From NCBI GenBank assembly GCA_002914805.1, contig JXTB01000004.1:568311-632310 (forward strand): a stretch of 64,000 nucleotides of DNA, read 5' to 3'. The position numbers and the translations under genes are program-made. Origin of the DNA: Parasponia andersonii. Taxonomy: Eukaryota; Streptophyta; Magnoliopsida; Rosales; Cannabaceae. The notes under the pieces are model-generated. The model was given only the letters and a program-made list of their open reading frames with translations, searched no databases and had not been told where the DNA came from. Every line of letters starts with the position of its first letter. Position 1 is the stretch's first letter. This document shows positions 59,166 through 64,000 of this stretch, piece after piece.

Positions 59166-62062
59166 TTTTTTTTTTAAACTAGAAGGTAGTAACATCCCAA
59201 CATCAACACGTTGGAAAAGTAATATAGAAGGATGTAGTCCTTATAACTTGTACAGATGTGTCTTTAAATAGACCAACGGAACTTATGGGACTAAAGTAGA
59301 TAATATTTACATGATGTGCAGCGCTGAGACATGCTATATCTGTGTGGAGAATTTGAATTTTTTTTTTTGAATGAAATTCCACATAGGTTATATTAAAAAT
59401 AGGTTATACTGAAAGCCAATTAAAGGGTATTTATTAAATATAAGCAACAAACAAAAGGTAAAAAGATATAATGTCTTTTTTCTGTAATCTTTTTATTGAA
59501 TATTTTTCTATAATGTCATATTGAGTTAAAGAATAAAGAAAATTTATCAATTCCCTAAAAGGGGAAAAAAAAAAAAGAGATTACTTATCATTAAAAAGAA
59601 AGCATCATTATAGAACTGTGCTTAGCATGCGTGTAAGAATTATATTACTTATATTGTAGCAAACGATTTATTATAATTAAAATTTTCTGTGTTTTTCCTA
59701 AGGAAAGCAACGATTGCTTATCTGTATTAATAAACAAATATATATAAGAAATTATGGATTAAACTAAGAGTAACAAAATTTTGATTTTTCAGATATACTA
59801 AAGGTGTTTATTTTTATCTCATATTTGATGATTAATCTTTCATTTTAGTGATTCCATTTTAGTACTTTAGAATCTATAACATTAGAATAATGTTTGGCAT
59901 TCTAAAATTTGCATCAAATCTTTAATATAATATATGTGATATGTGAATTGACATCTTTTAATTGATGAATATAATTAATTTAGTTTTAGTAAATATAATT
60001 AATTTATTTATAATAAATTTTAATCACTAATTAAATAATGACAACTTAATATCACATATTAATGTTAAAAATTTAGTAATAATCTTAATACACCTAACAT
60101 GAGTGGCCCGCTGCTTTAATAAACTTGAAAATCCCACACGATCTAAAGTTGCACGGGACTATAAAAGTTTTTTGTTTTGATAATTGCATTTGAAAATTTA
60201 AATAGTTTTCAAACCAAAAAAAGGTGGAATGAAAAGGGCTGAAAACGATTTTTTTTTGTTTTATTTTATTTTTAAAAATGCAATTCGATGATCTCCTGTC
60301 GTGAACTTTTTATTTTAGTTGATGCATTACTTTTAATCAAGTGTATAATGTACATCGTACAAGAGTTATATATACTGATCACCTCCAACATTCTAAGCTA
60401 GCTACCAAACAAACAATAAGTGGATCAATCAGTGTCTTCGTTGACTGAGTCACATTTAATCTCTTTTTCACTTCCCCTAAAGTAGAAGCAAATCTTAGCC
60501 CATAAGAATCCATATACTTCATTACACCTGAAAAACCGTGCATCAATTATGCAGCTCATACGTGGGGAAACACAAAACCTCTTAATCATAAGATTGAACT
60601 TCTATCATATTTTATTATTATCATTTTCACTTCTCCATGCATGTTAACTAGTGCTAATGGAGGTCTTCATCTATATTGCTAAAGCTCCTCAATCACATGG
60701 TGATCCATCTATTATTCCTACAAATTAAGATAGCTAGTGAAGATAATAACATATAATATAGCCTTACATATACATGTAAATTATGTAGGAGCCAAATCCC
60801 GTATTAAAAAAATTCATTTTTATCTCTTTTTTGCTTGAAAAGGTTTCCAATTACTAATTAGTTAAACAGTACTCAAATCCAATCATGTTGAAATATGCAT
60901 TTTAGTACCCTTTTTTTTGGGCTGCATTTTAGTTCCTTCATATAGGCCCTTCTAATTAATATTGGGTGACTCTTAAGTACAAATACATGTGATGTGGGAG
61001 TAATTTAACCCGGCTCCAAGATGCATCAACAATAGCCAAGCAATTGGGGGTGCATTATTGGGAAATGTACTTATCCAGACCAAAGTGAACCCTTTATTTG
61101 TTTATTTATTCTTTTTTGAAAAAAAAAAAAAGAAAAAAAGGCCCATCAGGCAATAATTAGTTTCTTTTTGGGTTGAAGTTTATTTTTTTTCCTTTCCTTT
61201 TTTCTTTCCTACGTTTCTTTTATGTTGAGGACCCCATTCCATGACATGCTTTGCTTCCTCACTCAATCTCCTCTTTTGAGTACTTTTAAGTGGGGAGGGG
61301 GAAAAAGATACATATGCCAATTATGCTTTGATTCACAAATTGAACAACTGCAATTTGCTGCAGCATATATAATATGCTTTTGCCAAGAAGTAATGCCTTT
61401 GACCAATAATAAATCACAACCGCAAGGTAGCTACCTGTGTAGCCAAAGGAGACCCTCGGTGGATGATGATGAAGATATGATTTTCATTATCATCCTCATC
61501 TAATTTCCTATCATTTCAAATTTGAAGATTATATATATATACATAGATAGATAAGAGAACTACTGAATAGGCCAACAGGGATTTTGTTTGCATCATTTGT
61601 CAGATTCGTCACGCAGGCTGCAAGCACATGTTTGAAATGGAAAATTTTGGACATCAAATTGTAAAAAATCTGCGAAGATTTGGATCCAAACGCCAACCGT
61701 CATACTACTGTTTTAATTGGATACATCACCCATCTCCTAAATCTTTTTTCCTTATTTTTGGGTGGAGATGATCAACATATAGAGAGGTTTGTAATGAATT
61801 TGTACTCATTTATAATTGAGTATGTGGGAGAATGCTATTGGTATTTTACAACTAAATGAACTAACTGACCGCTTTAGAACGTAAATAATTACAAATATAC
61901 CAACCAATTTCTTTTTTCTATTTTATGGTCAAGTTTGGCTTAAATAAGTTAAATAGGATACCCAATAGCTAACAATAACATAAATGGGCCAAAATTTTGA
62001 TGAAGCGAATTGCACCAATTTTAACATTTGCAAGTTGATTCGACCCAAAGGGACACCTATAT
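59166..62062. other. Intergenic, no gene seen
   Basis: AT-rich. The 93-codon plus-strand frame at 61222-61503 (with an acidic VDDDEDM stretch and an Ile-rich end) matches nothing I know and lacks supporting splice structure. T and A runs near 61110-61150 and 61180-61200. Confidence 0.5.
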
Positions 62063-62082
62063 AAGTTTTCCTAGACTATTTT

Positions 62083-62251
62083 TTTAAAAAAAAAAAAAAA
62101 AGAAAGTGAGACTTAACTATTAACCACCACTTACTATAAATTTAAAGGAAAATAACACATACATATTCTACCAAGGTTTGAATCCCTGACCCCTCCAAAC
62201 TCACACACACATTCTTCAAATTTTGGACCAACTGAACTAACCCCAGTTGGC
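62083..62251 (-). mobile_element. tRNA-derived SINE, copy 2
   Basis: Read on the minus strand it has a box A-like GGTTAGTTCAGTTGG near 62245-62230 and a box B-like GGATTCAAACC near 62190-62175. It then has AGTAAGTGG and TTAAGTCTCAC followed by a T run and an A run, the same 3' end as the SINE at 1169-1365. Direct repeats of 20 bp (62063-62082 and 62252-62271, AAGTTT--CTAGACTATTTT) differ at two positions and mark the target duplication. Confidence 0.8.
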
Positions 62252-62271
62252 AAGTTTGTCTAGACTATTTT

Positions 62272-62709
62272 GGTACGAGTGATGCAATTAGAATCTACAA
62301 TAAATGGAAGTTAACTACTGAAATGTGCAAGCAGATAGGCTCTAACACCTATTTTGATCTGAATTTGTCTTGGCATTTGGTAACATCTATGTTTCTACTC
62401 TTCCTAATTTTCTACTAATCCTTGTACTCCCAAATGGGGACGTAGATCTGAAACAGGCTTAAACGAGCTAAGGGCCCAATTGTTAAAGACTTCTGGGCAA
62501 TTAATGTGAGTAGAGAAAAAAGGTGGGACCTTAAAAAAAATTCTGAATATTTTGATTTTTCCAGTCAACAACAAATCACTTGGTAGCTGACTTGGTCATA
62601 CATATAGTCAGGCATGACCACGTGAATTAGTGGGTGACACAGTTACGTACACATCTAGTATAAGTCGGTCACTAGGTGATTCCATGGTCACCAAGCCACT
62701 GTGGATTTC
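62272..62709. other. Intergenic, no gene seen
   Basis: No gene on either strand that I can support. GC content rises from about 62600 toward the open segment at 62710. Confidence 0.45.
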
Positions 62710-62889
62710 TCAAAGAAGAGCAAACCCGAACAGAAAGGCAATGCCACCGCCGTGGGCAATCATACTACTCTTAGTCTCAGCCCAAACGACACCCACAAGT
62801 TTCTTTAGCCATTCAACTACAGTCAGCTCCTTGACATCCTCCAAAATGTTGTCGTTCGCCACCCAAGCGACCTCGAAAGCGCTCAATCT
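62710..62889 (-). pseudogene. Unrecognised coding-like fragment
   Basis: An open minus-strand frame of 59 codons plus TGA (62712-62710) contains FEVAWVANDNILEDVKELTV, VEWLKKLVGVVWAE and AHGGGIAFLFGFALL. Its composition is protein-like, unlike the Phe/Leu/Ile strings of chance frames nearby, and GC content is visibly higher than the surroundings. It is closed upstream by TAG (62892-62890). Higher-GC sequence continues to about 63045, including another minus-strand stretch near 63015-62940 in a different frame. I do not recognise the family. It could be an exon remnant of a host gene, an internal piece of a transposon, or chance. Confidence 0.3.
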
Positions 62890-63045
62890 CTAAGCGTGAC
62901 ACAACTCGCAAATAAATAGGACTTGTTTTAGACCTTGGCGCCGAACCCACTTCCGACTACCCGGATTCCTTCTCCTCCTGTAGTGACCTCGACGAGGCCC
63001 ATAGTCACGAAGGATAAGAACACCGAAAAGTCCAAATGCCACGTG

Positions 63046-64000
63046 TAAAATATAAAATATAAAAAAATTAGGAAAAAGTTCATGAACACTCGTTTTCATA
63101 ACTATATTTTCATAAATACCCGTTTTTATTTTTATTTCATATATATCCATTTTTATATTTTTTTTTTTTTAGAAATGTAGACCACCCATGTTATATATAT
63201 GAAATGTAGACTACGGTATATATTTAATACATGAAACGTATACCGCAGTTTACGTTTCATGAATAAAAATTATACTAAAAATTGACACACATTTTAAAAT
63301 ATATACTATAAGTCAAATTTATAATAAAAAATATAAATTATGGTAAACATTTACATTGTAAATGTATACCGTTCATATTTTACATATAAAATATGTACCT
63401 CATATATAAAATTTACGTTGTAAATGTAGACCACTCATTTTATATATGAAATATGGACCATAAAAACAACTATTTTTGAAAGAAAAATTAGAAACAAATA
63501 TTTATGAAAATAAATTTTAAGAACGGATACTATGTGTAAATTTCTCAAAAAATAATTCAAAAGAAAAAAATATTGGGCTTATTTCAAATTTCCAAGCCCA
63601 AAGTATAAATAATTGAAAAATTCTAAATAGGCTAAATTTTTTTAAAATCCGAGATTGATTTAAAAAAAATATTGCCTTTAAAAAAATTTTAAAAATAACA
63701 CTTTTAATAAATATTTAGAACAATACTACTATTTTCAAAATTAGTATTTTTTTCAATGGTACTCAAGATAACCAATTGGGTTATTTGGTTTAACTAATCT
63801 AATTACTTAAGGTAACCGGTTAAGTTATCTCAAGTAACTTGATTAGATACTTCAAGTATCTCATCAATTAATAAAAGGTAGTATTTTTCTGAATACTTTT
63901 AAAAATAATATTTTTCAAATTAAAATCAGGGATTTTCAAACAATTTCAAAATCCGGAGTTTTTAAATTTTTTTGAAAAATTACCATAAAAAATCAAATTT
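63046..64000. other. AT-rich intergenic with degenerate repeats
   Basis: From 63170 to 63475 short related units built around GAAATGTAGACCAC and GTAAATGTATACCG recur with inversions. They include a perfect stem of 11-bp arms (63230-63240 and 63251-63261, CATGAAACGTA / TACGTTTCATG) with a 10-base loop. Around 63755-63850, AACC-AATTGG-TTAT and GGTAACCGGTTAAG-like palindromic words recur. No gene. Confidence 0.5.

Noticed and set aside
61222-61503. 93-codon plus-strand frame with VDDDEDM
   Set aside because: No recognised family, no flanking exons, and an Ile-rich end from the AT-rich background.

Overview
This is an AT-rich stretch of a flowering-plant nuclear genome, almost certainly a eudicot. 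The evidence is a 14-exon intron-containing gene, plant-type transposons and retrotransposon fossils, tRNA-derived SINEs, small inverted-repeat elements and long microsatellites. I cannot place it below eudicot. It is assembly sequence, with a 245-base run of N (26627-26871) and a single N at 52363.

Only one intact host gene is convincing: a PHO1-family SPX-EXS phosphate exporter on the minus strand (coding span 7142-12329). Fourteen exons can be joined in frame to 801 codons plus stop, and from memory the product resembles Arabidopsis PHO1;H1 more than PHO1. One intron has a GC rather than GT donor. A broken proline/lysine/histidine-rich arabinogalactan-protein gene lies at 2398-2730. An unrecognised GC-richer open segment lies at 62710-62889.

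Layout: 0.5-1.7 kb, two inverted-repeat elements side by side, the second carrying a SINE; 2.4-2.7 kb, AGP pseudogene; 2.9-5.5 kb, a decayed Ty1/copia element; 7.1-12.3 kb, PHO1-H1; 12.3-17.6 kb, intergenic DNA; 17.6-27.2 kb, a whole-length but mutated CACTA (En/Spm) transposon with two divergent genes and an ATC target duplication; 28-32.7 kb, small repeats and an LTR-like remnant; 33.3-42.4 kb, an old Ty3/gypsy element with LTRs of about 2.2 kb; 42.9-44.0 kb, another PIF/Harbinger-like element abutted by a hAT-like element; 44.4-47.2 kb, tandem long-inverted-repeat elements and a MITE; 47.6-56.6 kb, three solo-LTR-like blocks; 56.6-64 kb, mostly featureless AT-rich DNA with a second SINE near 62.1 kb.

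Apart from PHO1-H1 (phosphate export to the xylem, by family knowledge), the window is a record of transposon activity. I found no convincing undescribed biological system. The points most worth checking are the GC-AG intron, the repeated use of the TTAA edge of one MITE family as an insertion point, the two SINE copies with clear target duplications, the tandem inverted-repeat elements at 44-47 kb, and the unidentified coding-like island at 62.7 kb.
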